Shown piece after piece: positions 18,676 to 26,896 of a stretch of 64,000 nt of DNA. The position numbers and the translations under genes were made by a program. The DNA is from Caballeronia glathei (lineage in GTDB: Bacteria; Pseudomonadota; Gammaproteobacteria; Burkholderiales; Burkholderiaceae). Under the pieces are notes generated by a model that saw nothing but the letters and a program-made list of their open reading frames with translations, was not told the DNA's origin and searched no databases. Every line of letters starts with the position of its first letter. Position 1 is the stretch's first letter. The stretch spans positions 1-64,000 of the forward strand of contig NZ_JFHC01000017.1 in assembly GCF_000698595.1 (NCBI RefSeq). Reading direction: 5' to 3'.

Positions 18676-19057
18676 CCGCAATTACCGGACGCGTGACCGC
18701 CGAACCACGGACAAAAACAAAGGCAATCCGACGCCGTCAGTCTCGCGGATGATGGAATCATCCATCAATCCCCTCGAATCGCATGGCGAAGCCCGGTCTA
18801 CATCGCGGCATGGTTCGGCCCGCCGCCGGCCTTGGGTGCAGCCCGGTAGCGCACCTCGGCAGCGGCAAAGCCGGGAAAGATTTCCACGCCGACGCTTTCG
18901 GCCTGCTGCGCCATCCGGCGCGTAACGCAGCCCAGGCTGATTCACTGAAGGCAATCATCCCGACGCGGCGATGTGCTCAGGCTCACACCCGCGCCACCGG
19001 GCGATCCAGCCTCGGCGGCAACCAATCGCCCGTGAGACCACGCCATCACGCTATTCG
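18676..19057. other. Intergenic region, 382 bp, holding a gene relic
   Basis: Contains the electron-transfer flavoprotein-ubiquinone oxidoreductase relic described at 18798-18941. The flanks do not continue that homology in any frame I could follow. No intact gene is present. Confidence 0.5.
18798..18941 (-). pseudogene. Relic of electron-transfer flavoprotein-ubiquinone oxidoreductase
   Basis: Read on the minus strand, 47 codons give ISLGCVTRRMAQQAE, then SVGVEIFPGFAAAEVRY, ending at TAG. This closely matches the internal segment of ETF-QO (typically ISLGNVCRWLAQQAE then ALGVEIFPGFAAAEVLY), which lies about a quarter of the way into a protein of some 550 residues. A TGA immediately precedes it and no further homology follows, so it is an isolated internal fragment, not a functional gene. 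A full-length copy is expected elsewhere in the genome. Confidence 0.7.
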
Positions 19058-19294
19058 CTAGCGAATGCGCATTGCCAGCCGTTCCGACTCGGGCGGGAAA
19101 ATGCGCCAGGCACCGTCACGGTGCCGAAAGAAGAAAATCGCCACCAAACCTTCCGGTCTTAGTGCCTCAACGCAGACACAGCGCATCCGGTTCAGGCGGG
19201 TGCGACCGAAGCGGGTGACCCGAACCGGTGTTGCCGTGCCTAGCGCAAGCCATTTTTCGACCAGCATACGCAAAGACGTTTCTGCGACGTTCAT
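19058..19294 (-). CDS. Small conserved-looking protein, function unknown
   Basis: A 78-residue basic protein. AAGGAGGAG five to twelve bases before ATG 19294 is a near-perfect ribosome site and fixes the start; the longer frame to 19405 has none. Sequence such as LVEKWLALGTATPVRVTRFG and VAIFFFRHRDGAWRIFPPE suggests a small beta-rich fold. No signal peptide. Not recognised; the strong translation signal is the main reason to call it. Confidence 0.6.
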   Translation of the reverse strand: MNVAETSLRMLVEKWLALGTATPVRVTRFGRTRLNRMRCVCVEALRPEGLVAIFFFRHRDGAWRIFPPESERLAMRIR

Positions 19295-19812
19295 CCGCTC
19301 CTCCTTCACATTCCGGCCCAGCCGGCCGCGCCTAGTTGCACTCACCCTGCCGGGCGGCGAGTAGTCGTGGCGGAGCCATTTCGCACCGGGGCCCGCCCCA
19401 GGCACGCGTCGGCACCTGTCGACACAACTTTGCCTGCAAGTCCCCGCTGCCGGACCTCTCCTGTTGGGGGGGCGGCTTCGTATGCGGCGTGGTCAGTCCA
19501 TGAGTGCGGCCAGATCTGCGGGCGCGAAACCGTAGTCAATATGAAAGGTAAGGCAGCGCAGACGTAGATCGATCGAGGCGAACGTCTCAGACGCGCTACC
19601 CTTCGCAGCGCTCCCGGAAAGCCTCACCATCCAGCCATGGAGCGCTCGTGAGCACGCGGAAGCTTTGGACAGTAGAATCGTCATGAGCCATCCCGTGGTG
19701 GCATCAGAAGAACCCATCGCCCGGCAGTCGACCCGTACCAGGGATACCAGCATGAAAGCCCGGCGCGTTCCGCCATCGCATGGACGCGCCCTTTCTGCCG
19801 AAAGGAGATCTC
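19295..19812. other. Intergenic region, 518 bp
   Basis: Divergent promoter region between the small minus-strand gene and hpnR. Overlapping frames, such as a minus-strand one at 19493-19753, lack ribosome sites and recognisable motifs. AAAGGAG at about 19800 serves hpnR. Confidence 0.4.
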
Positions 19813-21351
19813 ATGAAGGTGCTCGCTGTTCACCCCAGTGGCCTGATGTATACCCGCGTGTTTCTGCGCCTCGAGCCGCTCGGTCTGGAGACCGTCGCCG
19901 CCGTCATTCGCGAGGCTGGCCACGATGTCCGGCTGATCGACCTGCAGGTCGAATCGCATCGCGAACTGTTCAAGCTGATTCGCAAATGGCGCCCCGACGT
20001 CGTCTGCTTCTCCGGCAACTACCTCGCCAACATTCCCGAAATCATCGATTTGTCGAAGACGATCAAGGCGCAATGGCCGGATTGTTTCGTGTTCGTCGGC
20101 GGGCATAGCGCGTCGTTCACGGCCGCCGACATGCTGAAGCACGCCGACGGCGCAATCGATTGCGTCCTGAAAGGCGAAGGCGAAGCGAAGGTCGTAGAAC
20201 TGCTCGATGCCGTCGCGCGCCGCGGTGAACTGTTGCCGATACCGGGCGTCGTCACGCGCGACGGCGAAGGACCCCCGCCCGGTTTCGTCGAGAGCCTCGA
20301 TCAGGTTCGCCCCGCGCGCGATCTGCTGCGGCACCGGCGCAAGTACTTTATCGGCGTCCTGGACCCGTGCGCGTCGATCGAATTCGCGCGCGGCTGCCCC
20401 TGGGACTGCACGTTCTGCAGCGCATGGACGTTCTACGGACGCAGCTATCGCTCACGTAGCCCCGAAGTGGTCGCCGACGAACTGGCGTCGATCCGCGAGC
20501 CCGGCGTGTTCATCGTCGACGATGTCGCATTCGTGCATGCCGATCACGGCATGGCGATTGGTCGCGAGATCGAGCGCCGGGGCATCCGCAAGAAGTACTA
20601 CCTCGAGACGCGCGGCGACGTGCTGTTGCGCAACAAGGAAGTCTTCGAGTACTGGCGCACGCTGGGCCTGCAATACATGTTCATCGGCATGGAGGCAATC
20701 GATGCAGAAGGGCTCAAGGCATTTCGCAAGCGCATCAATATCGACAAGAACTTCGAAGCGCTCGCGTTCGCGCGCTCGCTGGGCATCACGGTCGCCGTCA
20801 ATCTGATCGCCGATCCCGACTGGGATCACGACCGCTTCGAAGCAATCAGGCAGTGGTGCCTGGAGATTCCGGAGATCGTCAACATCAGCGTGAACACGCC
20901 GTATCCGGGCACCGAAATCTGGCTGCGCGAGCAGCGCCAACTGACGAGCCTCGACTACCGGCTCTACGACATCCAGCACGCGGTGCTGCCCACGAAGTTG
21001 CCACTGCGCGAGTTCTACACGGAACTGGTACGCACGCAGCAGGTGCTCAACCGCAAACATCTCGGCTGGACTGCGCTGCGTCATGCAACCGGCGAGGCAG
21101 CGCATCTGTTGATGCGCGGTCAAACGAACTTCGTGCGGATGTTGTGGCGGTTCAACTCGGTGTTCAATCCGAACCTGCAATTGAGCGACCACGCGCGTGA
21201 AGTGCGTTACTCGATGACTCCTCCCGATGCGTCGCGTGAGCAAACCGACGTGAAAGTGCTGTACGTCCATCGGCCGGCCGGTCGCAAAGGCCGCAAGATA
21301 GACGATGCGACGGAGAAGTTCGTCGATCAGACGCGCATGGGTGCGGGCTAG
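19813..21351 (+). CDS. hpnR: Hopanoid C-3 methylase, B12-binding radical SAM enzyme
   Basis: A 512-residue enzyme that methylates carbon 3 of the hopanoid A ring, using cobalamin and S-adenosylmethionine. The N-terminal cobalamin-binding domain (1-150) contains VFVGGHSASFTA. The radical-SAM cluster motif CxxxCxxC is at Cys195, Cys199 and Cys202 (GCPWDCTFCSAW). Long stretches such as KYFIGVLDPCASIEFARGC and VNISVNTPYPGTE match HpnR closely. ATG 19813 has AAAGGAG upstream. It stands alone, away from any shc/hpn biosynthetic cluster in this window, so its hopanoid substrate must come from genes elsewhere. Confidence 0.92.
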   Translation: MKVLAVHPSGLMYTRVFLRLEPLGLETVAAVIREAGHDVRLIDLQVESHRELFKLIRKWRPDVVCFSGNYLANIPEIIDLSKTIKAQWPDCFVFVGGHSASFTAADMLKHADGAIDCVLKGEGEAKVVELLDAVARRGELLPIPGVVTRDGEGPPPGFVESLDQVRPARDLLRHRRKYFIGVLDPCASIEFARGCPWDCTFCSAWTFYGRSYRSRSPEVVADELASIREPGVFIVDDVAFVHADHGMAIGREIERRGIRKKYYLETRGDVLLRNKEVFEYWRTLGLQYMFIGMEAIDAEGLKAFRKRINIDKNFEALAFARSLGITVAVNLIADPDWDHDRFEAIRQWCLEIPEIVNISVNTPYPGTEIWLREQRQLTSLDYRLYDIQHAVLPTKLPLREFYTELVRTQQVLNRKHLGWTALRHATGEAAHLLMRGQTNFVRMLWRFNSVFNPNLQLSDHAREVRYSMTPPDASREQTDVKVLYVHRPAGRKGRKIDDATEKFVDQTRMGAG

Positions 21352-21531
21352 CTAACAGCGGTCGCCTCCCGATCTGAACGGCGCGTGAGCACCAAGTGCG
21401 TTGGATAGCCGTATCGACCGACATGAATGGGTCCGAACGCGCGCCAGGTCACGTTAAGAAAGAGCGGACATCGCCGATCGGGCGGCTGTCGTCGCGAATC
21501 CGCGAAGGTCTCTTACAAGTCACGTGATTGA

Positions 21532-21555
21532 CAATACCCGACCAGTCGTCTATAT
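21532..21555. promoter_or_regulatory. Operator upstream of tetR-family gene
   Basis: Core CGAC-CA-GTCG (21539-21548) flanked by ATA and TAT arms; seven of nine half-site bases are symmetric. Seventeen bases (21539-21555) recur exactly, inverted, at 22197-22213 on the other side of the regulator gene. Located 34 bp before the tetR ATG, where binding would block transcription (autorepression). Confidence 0.7.
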
Positions 21556-21588
21556 TTCGTTTTATTGTAATTCAGCAGACAACCCCAC

Positions 21589-22179
21589 ATGCCAAGACCC
21601 GCCAACCCAGAAGTCCGCACCCGCCTGCTTACCGCTGGAGGACGCGTTGTCTACGAAATGGGATTCAACGCGAGCGGGGTGCAAGACATCGTAGCGGCGG
21701 CCGACGTGCCGAAGGGGTCGTTCTACAGCTACTTTGGCAGCAAGGAGACCTTTGCGGCCGAGGTGCTGGAAGCCTATTGGGAATCCATCGAACACCGGCA
21801 CGGCAGTGTCATGTATGACGCGCGCATCAAGCCGTTGGCGCGAATCGAAAAGTTTTTCGGGCTGCTGGCCGAGGACCACGCGGCCAGCGAATTCAGGCTC
21901 GGATGCCTGATAGGCAACCTCTCGCTGGAGCTGTCCAATGCCAGTGCTGAAGTACGAAGCGCGCTGAAGCGGATCCTCGGACGATGGGAAGGTTCGATTG
22001 CCGCCTGCCTGGAAGAAGCGAAGATGCGCGGAGAACTCCCTTCCGACCGCAATCCCAAGCAGGTCGCTGCGATCATCGTCGAGAGCTGGGAGGGAGCGAT
22101 CCTCCGTTGCAAGGTGGAACGCAGTGGCAGTGCCTGCCATCGATTTCAGCGCGTCACGCTGAAGCAGTTGTTGAGCTAA
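21589..22179 (+). CDS. TetR/AcrR-family regulator
   Basis: A 196-residue repressor. The N-terminal helix-turn-helix reads GFNASGVQDIVAAADVPKGS then FYSYFGSKE, the canonical TetR signature. The C-terminal ligand domain has LGCLIGNLSLELSN, characteristic of the TetR_C_16/AcrR-like subgroup. The gene is bracketed by two copies of a palindromic operator and precedes an alpha/beta hydrolase and an isochorismatase-type gene, so it most likely represses itself and those two genes. The inducer is unknown. Confidence 0.9.
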   Translation: MPRPANPEVRTRLLTAGGRVVYEMGFNASGVQDIVAAADVPKGSFYSYFGSKETFAAEVLEAYWESIEHRHGSVMYDARIKPLARIEKFFGLLAEDHAASEFRLGCLIGNLSLELSNASAEVRSALKRILGRWEGSIAACLEEAKMRGELPSDRNPKQVAAIIVESWEGAILRCKVERSGSACHRFQRVTLKQLLS

Positions 22180-22196
22180 ATTTTTTTTGCGTCAAT

Positions 22197-22220
22197 ATAT
22201 AGACGACTGGTCGGCTATAT
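22197..22220. promoter_or_regulatory. Palindromic operator upstream of the hydrolase gene
   Basis: ATATAG-A-CGAC-TG-GTCG-G-CTATAT: a 24-bp palindrome with one mismatched pair outside the spacer. It shares a 17-bp inverted exact match with the site before the regulator. Located about 70 bp before the hydrolase ATG, it is a strong candidate TetR-type operator. Confidence 0.78.
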
Positions 22221-22290
22221 TAAGCATCGATGAAGCTGAGGCGACCGGCGTACTGATTTTCAACAAAGCGTTCACTAAAGGAGCTGCAGC

Positions 22291-23280
22291 ATGTCTACGA
22301 AGAACTGGTTCGCCGACAAAGCCGCGCGACGCGACGTATTGATCGGCAGCGCCGCCGCAGTTGGCGCAGTGGCCGGATCATTTCTTCCGGGTCTGGCTCA
22401 TGCCGCCACGTCGCCGCCTGCAGCGCCTGCCTCCAGATCACCCGGCCAGCAGCTGGGCAGTTACATCGAGGCGAAGGATGGTACTCAGCTTTACTACAAG
22501 GACTGGGGCACCGGCCGCCCGGTCGTGTTTTGTCATGGCTGGCCCCTTAGTTCGGATAGCTGGGAATCGCAGATGATGCTGGTGGCGTCGCACGGCTTTC
22601 GCGCCGTCGCCCACGATCGCCGGGGCCATGGCCGCTCGAGCCAACCTTGGAACGGCAACGAAATGGATACCTATGCCGACGATCTGGCGACCGTGTTCGA
22701 CACGCTTGATCTCACGAACGCCATCCTCGTAGGCTTTTCGACCGGCGGCGGAGAGGTGGTCCGCTACATTGGCCGGCACGGCACGCGGCGGGTCTCCAAG
22801 GTCGTACTCGTTTCCGCCGTGCCGCCGCTGATGCTGAAGACGCCTGCCAACCCAAAGGGACTGCCGATCGAAGTATTCGATGGGCTGCGTGCCGCTCAAC
22901 TGGCGAACCGCTCCCAGTTCTACAAGGATGTTCCGGCGGGTCCGTTCTATGGCTTTAACCGCCCGGGCGCCAAACCGTCCCAGGGATTGATCGACTCGTG
23001 GTGGACGCAGGGGATGCAAGGCGGCCACAAGAACACCTTCGATTCGATCAAGGCGTTTTCGGAAACCGACTTCACCGAGGACCTGAAAAAGATCGACGTC
23101 CCCACCCTGATCATTCACGGCGACGACGACCAGATCGTGCCGATCGACGCCGCAGGTCGCGCATCGTCACGGCTCATCAGGAACTCGAAGCTGGTCGTCT
23201 ATCCAGGTGCGCCACATGGCTTGACGGAAACGCACAAGGACAAGTTCAACGCCGACTTTCTGGCGTTCATCCGTAGCTGA
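22291..23280 (+). CDS. Tat-exported alpha/beta hydrolase (non-haem chloroperoxidase-like)
   Basis: A 329-residue hydrolase with AAAGGAG before the ATG. A twin-arginine signal (RRDVLIG at 13-19, cleavage after GLAHA about 38) predicts folded export. The fold matches cofactor-free perhydrolases: oxyanion HGWP, nucleophile Ser150 in GFSTGGG, acid in HGDDDQIVP (about 278-280) and base His309. Such enzymes hydrolyse esters and can form peracids. It is followed by an isochorismatase-family hydrolase and preceded by a TetR operator. Physiological substrate unknown. Confidence 0.88.
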   Translation: MSTKNWFADKAARRDVLIGSAAAVGAVAGSFLPGLAHAATSPPAAPASRSPGQQLGSYIEAKDGTQLYYKDWGTGRPVVFCHGWPLSSDSWESQMMLVASHGFRAVAHDRRGHGRSSQPWNGNEMDTYADDLATVFDTLDLTNAILVGFSTGGGEVVRYIGRHGTRRVSKVVLVSAVPPLMLKTPANPKGLPIEVFDGLRAAQLANRSQFYKDVPAGPFYGFNRPGAKPSQGLIDSWWTQGMQGGHKNTFDSIKAFSETDFTEDLKKIDVPTLIIHGDDDQIVPIDAAGRASSRLIRNSKLVVYPGAPHGLTETHKDKFNADFLAFIRS

Positions 23281-23299
23281 TACCCGTCTCACCTTTCCA

Positions 23300-23322
23300 G
23301 CGGGCGCGGCTATTGCGCCCGC
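23300..23322 (+). terminator. Hairpin between hydrolase and isochorismatase genes
   Basis: GCGGGCGC (23300-23307), seven-base loop, GCGCCCGC (23315-23322), 19 bp after the hydrolase stop. No T-run follows, so it may only attenuate or stabilise the message upstream rather than end it. Confidence 0.4.
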
Positions 23323-23351
23323 GCCACCCCCAGCCTATGAGAGGCGTCCCA

Positions 23352-24065
23352 ATGTGCAATCAACATTCCCCCTACGCGGATCCTGCCGACCCCGCTTTGC
23401 CCGGTTCCGACATGAAGCTCGACCTTTCACGGACGGCTCTCGTTGTCATCGATCCGCAGATCGATTTCATGAGCCCCGAGGGCCGCAGTTGGGGTGTTGT
23501 CGGGGAGAGCGTCACGGAGCAGAACCTGGTTCCCAACCTGAGCCGGCTGTTCCAGGCAGCAAAGCAGGCTGGCATCACTGTCGCGGTTTCGCCGCACTAC
23601 TACTATCCGCATGACCACACGTGGAAGGTGCAAGGGCCGGCAGAGATGTTCCAGCACGCCATAGGCATGTTCGACCGCCCGGGCGCATTGACACTGGAGG
23701 GCTTTCGGGGCTCTGGCGCCGACTTCGTTCCGGAACTCAAGCCATATGTCGAGGACGGCAAGACCATCATCTGTTCGACGCACAAGCTGTACGGCCCGCA
23801 ATCCAATGACCTGACGCTGCAGTTGCGCAAGCAGCGCGTGGACCAGGTGATCCTCGCTGGAATGGCCGCGAACCTGTGCGTGGAATCGCATTTGCGTGAT
23901 TTGCTCGAGCAAGGCTTCGAAGTTGCGGTCGTACGCGACGCAGTCGCCGGTCCGAAGCTGCCTGACGGCGATGGCTACCACGCGGCGCTGGTCAACTTCC
24001 GCTATCTCGCGAACGCGCTCTGGACGACGGAGGATACGGTCGGGCGCCTGCTCGGCAACGCCTGA
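23352..24065 (+). CDS. Isochorismatase-family cysteine hydrolase
   Basis: A 237-residue hydrolase. Candidate starts lie upstream, but GAGAGG eight bases before ATG 23352 supports this one. The catalytic triad is visible: Asp34 (VVIDPQIDF), Lys145 (STHKLYG) and Cys176 (AANLCVES). Relatives act on nicotinamide, carbamoyl or isochorismate-type bonds. It probably shares the TetR-controlled transcript with the exported hydrolase, although the two would act in different compartments, as no signal peptide is present here. Confidence 0.87.
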   Translation: MCNQHSPYADPADPALPGSDMKLDLSRTALVVIDPQIDFMSPEGRSWGVVGESVTEQNLVPNLSRLFQAAKQAGITVAVSPHYYYPHDHTWKVQGPAEMFQHAIGMFDRPGALTLEGFRGSGADFVPELKPYVEDGKTIICSTHKLYGPQSNDLTLQLRKQRVDQVILAGMAANLCVESHLRDLLEQGFEVAVVRDAVAGPKLPDGDGYHAALVNFRYLANALWTTEDTVGRLLGNA

Positions 24066-24231
24066 GCGCACGCGCCTGTTCGATCGGCACGGGACGTCGC
24101 GAACCGGCGGCTTTACGTCTTCGACATCATTACCGCGTCGGAGTCGTTGATGTCGCCGGTTGGCCGTGTGCACCGCCGATCCAATGCGCCGGCCACCCGG
24201 GCGAATCGTGACTATCTCGCGGCGCTTGGCG

Positions 24232-24381
24232 TTACGTTGGCATGCATCTGTCTGCGCTCAACAGAAAGAACACGAGCATCGGCAGCCCGAGCGGACCGGT
24301 AGCCAGCTTGACGGCATCCATCGTATCGGCGCCGGGCGGCAGCGCCAGCACCGCGACGGCGCCGAAGACGAACGCAAGCGT
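24232..24381 (-). pseudogene. Possible C-terminal remnant of a membrane transporter
   Basis: Forty-nine minus-strand codons ending in TAA read LAFVFGAVAVLAL, then DAVKLATGPLGLPMLVFFLL. This has the look of two transmembrane helices joined by a short loop at the end of a secondary transporter. There is no start codon with a ribosome site and the upstream frame is not hydrophobic. The family is uncertain; a betaine/choline/carnitine-type carrier is one guess. Confidence 0.35.
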
Positions 24382-24475
24382 CGAACGACATGGGCATGCC
24401 CGGCCTTGAAAGGGAATCGAATGAGATGTCTTGCGGCGCGTCCCTTTTCAGCGCGAAAAAGCGACCCTCAAGCGC

Positions 24476-24496
24476 GGCCGGCTGAGTGGGCCGGCC
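24476..24496 (-). terminator. Hairpin downstream of argE-like gene
   Basis: Perfect seven-base stem GGCCGGC/GCCGGCC with a seven-base loop, 60 bp beyond the argE-like stop. In minus-strand direction a five-T run follows 15 bases later, too far for a classic intrinsic terminator. Confidence 0.4.
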
Positions 24497-24555
24497 ACAT
24501 CGCTCCCGAACCTCCAGCGCGAACGTCGCGCGGCAGATTCCTCGCGTCGGCCGAA

Positions 24556-25719
24556 TCAGGATGCCGTCGAAAGGTAGGCCGCGAGGCGAGCCAGCATTGC
24601 ATCGCAGTGGCGCAGTTGCTCGACCGTCACGAATTCGTCCGGCTTGTGCCCTTGATCCATGCTCCCCGGCCCGCACACCACCGTGGGAATGCCCGCCTGG
24701 TCAAACAGCCCGCCCTCAGTGCCGAAGGCGACCGTCCCGAATTCCGTGGAGCCGCTCAACATCGCCAACAGACGTGCCGCTTCGCTGTCAGGCGAGGTCG
24801 CCAATCCCGGATAAGCGCTCAGCGGCTGAAAGCGAATGTCGGTGTCGGACTTCACCGCACGCATCTTCGGCAGCAGTTCGGCCTCGGCATAGGTCTGCAA
24901 TTCATCGGCCACTCGATGGGCATCGAAGCCTGGAAGCGCGCGCACCTCGAAATCGAATTCGCATTCGGCCGGCACGATGTTGAGCGCGCGTCCCCCTTTG
25001 ATCACGCCGGTCTGCACGGTCGAAAACGGCGGATCGAAGCGACCGTCGTGATGTTCGGGCTGCGACAACCGATCGCCGATCTCGTCCAGACGGCCGATCA
25101 GGCGCGCCGCATACTGGATGGCGTTGACCCCATAGGGCGCGTAGGCCGAGTGGCAAGGCGCGCCTTTCACCTGACAGCGCATCGCAAGCTTCCCCTTGTG
25201 GCCCAGCACCGGTTCCATTTCGGTCGGCTCGCCGATCAGGCACAGCACCGGCCGGTGCGGACGCTTTTCCAGTTCGGCCAGCATCGGCCGGACGCCCAGG
25301 CATCCGACCTCCTCATCATAGGAAAAGGCAAGGTGCACCGGCAGCCTGAGCGCGCGCCCGAGAAAGACGGGCACCGCCGCCAGTACCGATGCGATGAAGC
25401 CCTTCATGTCGGCGGTGCCGCGGCCGTACAGCCGCCCGTCTCTTTCGGTGAGGCGGAATGCGTCGACAGTCCAGGGCTGGCCGTCGACCGGCACGACATC
25501 GGTATGGCCGGAAAGCACGATGCCTCCGCGGTCACTAGGGCCGATGGTGGCAAACAGATTGGCCTTGGTGCGCTCGGCGTTGTAGAACAGCTCGCTTTCG
25601 ATTCCGAATGCCGCAAGGTAATGCCGGATGAATTCGATCATCTCCAGATTGGAGTCGCGGCTGACCGTGGAGAAGCCGATCAGCCGTTCGAGCAACTCGC
25701 GGCCGGACGTTTCATTCAT
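24556..25719 (-). CDS. argE: ArgE-type deacetylase (M20 peptidase family)
   Basis: A 387-residue zinc hydrolase. Metal and catalytic motifs are SGHTDVVP, GRGTADMKG and YDEEVGCLG; the lid begins GHKGKLAMRC; the end has GTEGGLFDQAGIPTVVCGPG. It is full length for acetylornithine deacetylase. ATG 25719 has GGAG about ten bases upstream and overlaps the DUF1028 stop by 8 bp. As last gene of an operon with a flavin monooxygenase, a Rid protein and DUF1028, it probably removes an acyl group from a catabolic intermediate rather than serving arginine synthesis; that is an inference. Confidence 0.85.
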   Translation of the reverse strand: MNETSGRELLERLIGFSTVSRDSNLEMIEFIRHYLAAFGIESELFYNAERTKANLFATIGPSDRGGIVLSGHTDVVPVDGQPWTVDAFRLTERDGRLYGRGTADMKGFIASVLAAVPVFLGRALRLPVHLAFSYDEEVGCLGVRPMLAELEKRPHRPVLCLIGEPTEMEPVLGHKGKLAMRCQVKGAPCHSAYAPYGVNAIQYAARLIGRLDEIGDRLSQPEHHDGRFDPPFSTVQTGVIKGGRALNIVPAECEFDFEVRALPGFDAHRVADELQTYAEAELLPKMRAVKSDTDIRFQPLSAYPGLATSPDSEAARLLAMLSGSTEFGTVAFGTEGGLFDQAGIPTVVCGPGSMDQGHKPDEFVTVEQLRHCDAMLARLAAYLSTAS

Positions 25720-26389
25720 TGCCCGGCACTCCATAGCTGGGAGCGGCGGTCGGATTCAGCGCCCGGGTCACGTAATCCTGCATCTGCGGACGATAGGCCT
25801 GCCAGAGACGGTCGAGCTGGCCGATGGGGTCATCGTCGGCCCAGTCGACCCGCAGATCGACGATCGGCCAGCTCAGGTCGCTCACTATCCTGAGCGCTGC
25901 CGAATGCACGGGGCCCGCTTCTCCGCCCGCCGCCATCGCGGCATGCATCGCGGCGAGCAGACGGTCGGCCAGCGAACCGGGCGCATTTTCGAACGCCGGA
26001 ACCATCGCTTCGATGACTTCGACACCCGCCAGCATGTTGCCGGCCGCTACGCATTGCGCTCCCGCCACGGCGGCGTGCAGGCCCAATGCCTCCTTGCCGG
26101 TGAAGCACGCGGTACGACCGTCAACATCGATCACCGTCACCTGCCGATACTGGCTCCAGTCGTCCGCGCTGAGCGCGCGGTCCAGCGCTGCCACGGGATC
26201 GAGCTTCGCGTTCTGCAGCAGATCGAGAATCTGCGGACCGAGCGCAGGCAGCGTGACGTTCTGCGTCGCGACCGCGCCCACGCCTGCGCGCAGCCAAGGG
26301 CATCGCGCGCCCACCGCGATACTCGACGAGCTGATGGCGATCCCGAGCTGCCCGGACTCCGGGCAGCGTCCGACGATAGAGAATGTCAT
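25712..26389 (-). CDS. DUF1028 protein (Ntn-hydrolase-like)
   Basis: A 225-residue protein. GAGGAG before ATG 26389 fixes the start. It begins MTFSIVGRCPESGQLGIAIS and continues VGARCPWLRAGVGAVATQN, the hallmark opening of DUF1028, a family with predicted N-terminal-nucleophile hydrolase fold and no firm function. The gene lies 10 bp after the Rid-family gene and overlaps argE. Recurrent linkage of DUF1028 with Rid and amidohydrolase genes suggests amide or lactam hydrolysis. Confidence 0.87.
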   Translation of the reverse strand: MTFSIVGRCPESGQLGIAISSSSIAVGARCPWLRAGVGAVATQNVTLPALGPQILDLLQNAKLDPVAALDRALSADDWSQYRQVTVIDVDGRTACFTGKEALGLHAAVAGAQCVAAGNMLAGVEVIEAMVPAFENAPGSLADRLLAAMHAAMAAGGEAGPVHSAALRIVSDLSWPIVDLRVDWADDDPIGQLDRLWQAYRPQMQDYVTRALNPTAAPSYGVPGNE

Positions 26390-26399
26390 GTCCCGCTCC

Positions 26400-26837
26400 T
26401 CAAGCCTGTGCCGGCTTCCAGCCATCGGGGATGACGGCGATCACATCGATCTCCATCAACCACTGCGGCTGGCCCAGCGCGCTCACGACCAGGCCGGTGG
26501 AAATGGGAAACACGCCCTTGAGCCACTTGCCGACTTCCTGGTACACCGGCTCGCGATAGCGCGGATCGATCAGATACGTCGTGGTCTTGACGATGTGAGA
26601 CAGGTCGCTGCCCGCCTCCTCCAGCAACTGCTTGACGTTCTTCATCGCCTGCTCGGCCTGAGCGCGCGGATCGCCGAGTCCGATGAGCTGGCCCTCGAAA
26701 TCGGTACCCACCTGGCCGCGCACATAGACGGTGTCGCCGGCGCGCACGGCCTGACAGAGATCGTTGTCGAGCGTCTGGTTGGGATACGTGTCCTTCGTGT
26801 TGAACATGCGGATGCGGGTGTGCGTAGGTTGGCTCAT
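26400..26837 (-). CDS. Rid-family protein lacking the RidA catalytic arginine
   Basis: A 145-residue YjgF/YER057c/UK114 protein. AAGG before ATG 26837 sets the start. Family features are YVRGQVGTDFEGQL, AMKNVKQLLEEAGSDLSHIV and the C-terminal MEIDVIAVIP. Where RidA has Arg in PARS, this protein reads PISTG, so imine/enamine deaminase activity of RidA type is not expected; it fits the Rid subgroups without that arginine. Those subgroups are often found in catabolic operons, as here. Confidence 0.88.
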   Translation of the reverse strand: MSQPTHTRIRMFNTKDTYPNQTLDNDLCQAVRAGDTVYVRGQVGTDFEGQLIGLGDPRAQAEQAMKNVKQLLEEAGSDLSHIVKTTTYLIDPRYREPVYQEVGKWLKGVFPISTGLVVSALGQPQWLMEIDVIAVIPDGWKPAQA

Positions 26838-26896
26838 CAGTGCACCTTGAAGCTGAGAAGAAATGGGTCGCGGCTTGATGGAAGGAGAAGCAGGCG

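Larger units (their letters stand above)
24066..24555. other. Intergenic region, 490 bp, convergent genes
   Basis: Lies between the isochorismatase-type gene and the end of the argE operon. It holds a hairpin at 24476-24496 and a minus-strand hydrophobic fragment at 24232-24381 that looks like a gene remnant. No intact gene. Confidence 0.5.
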
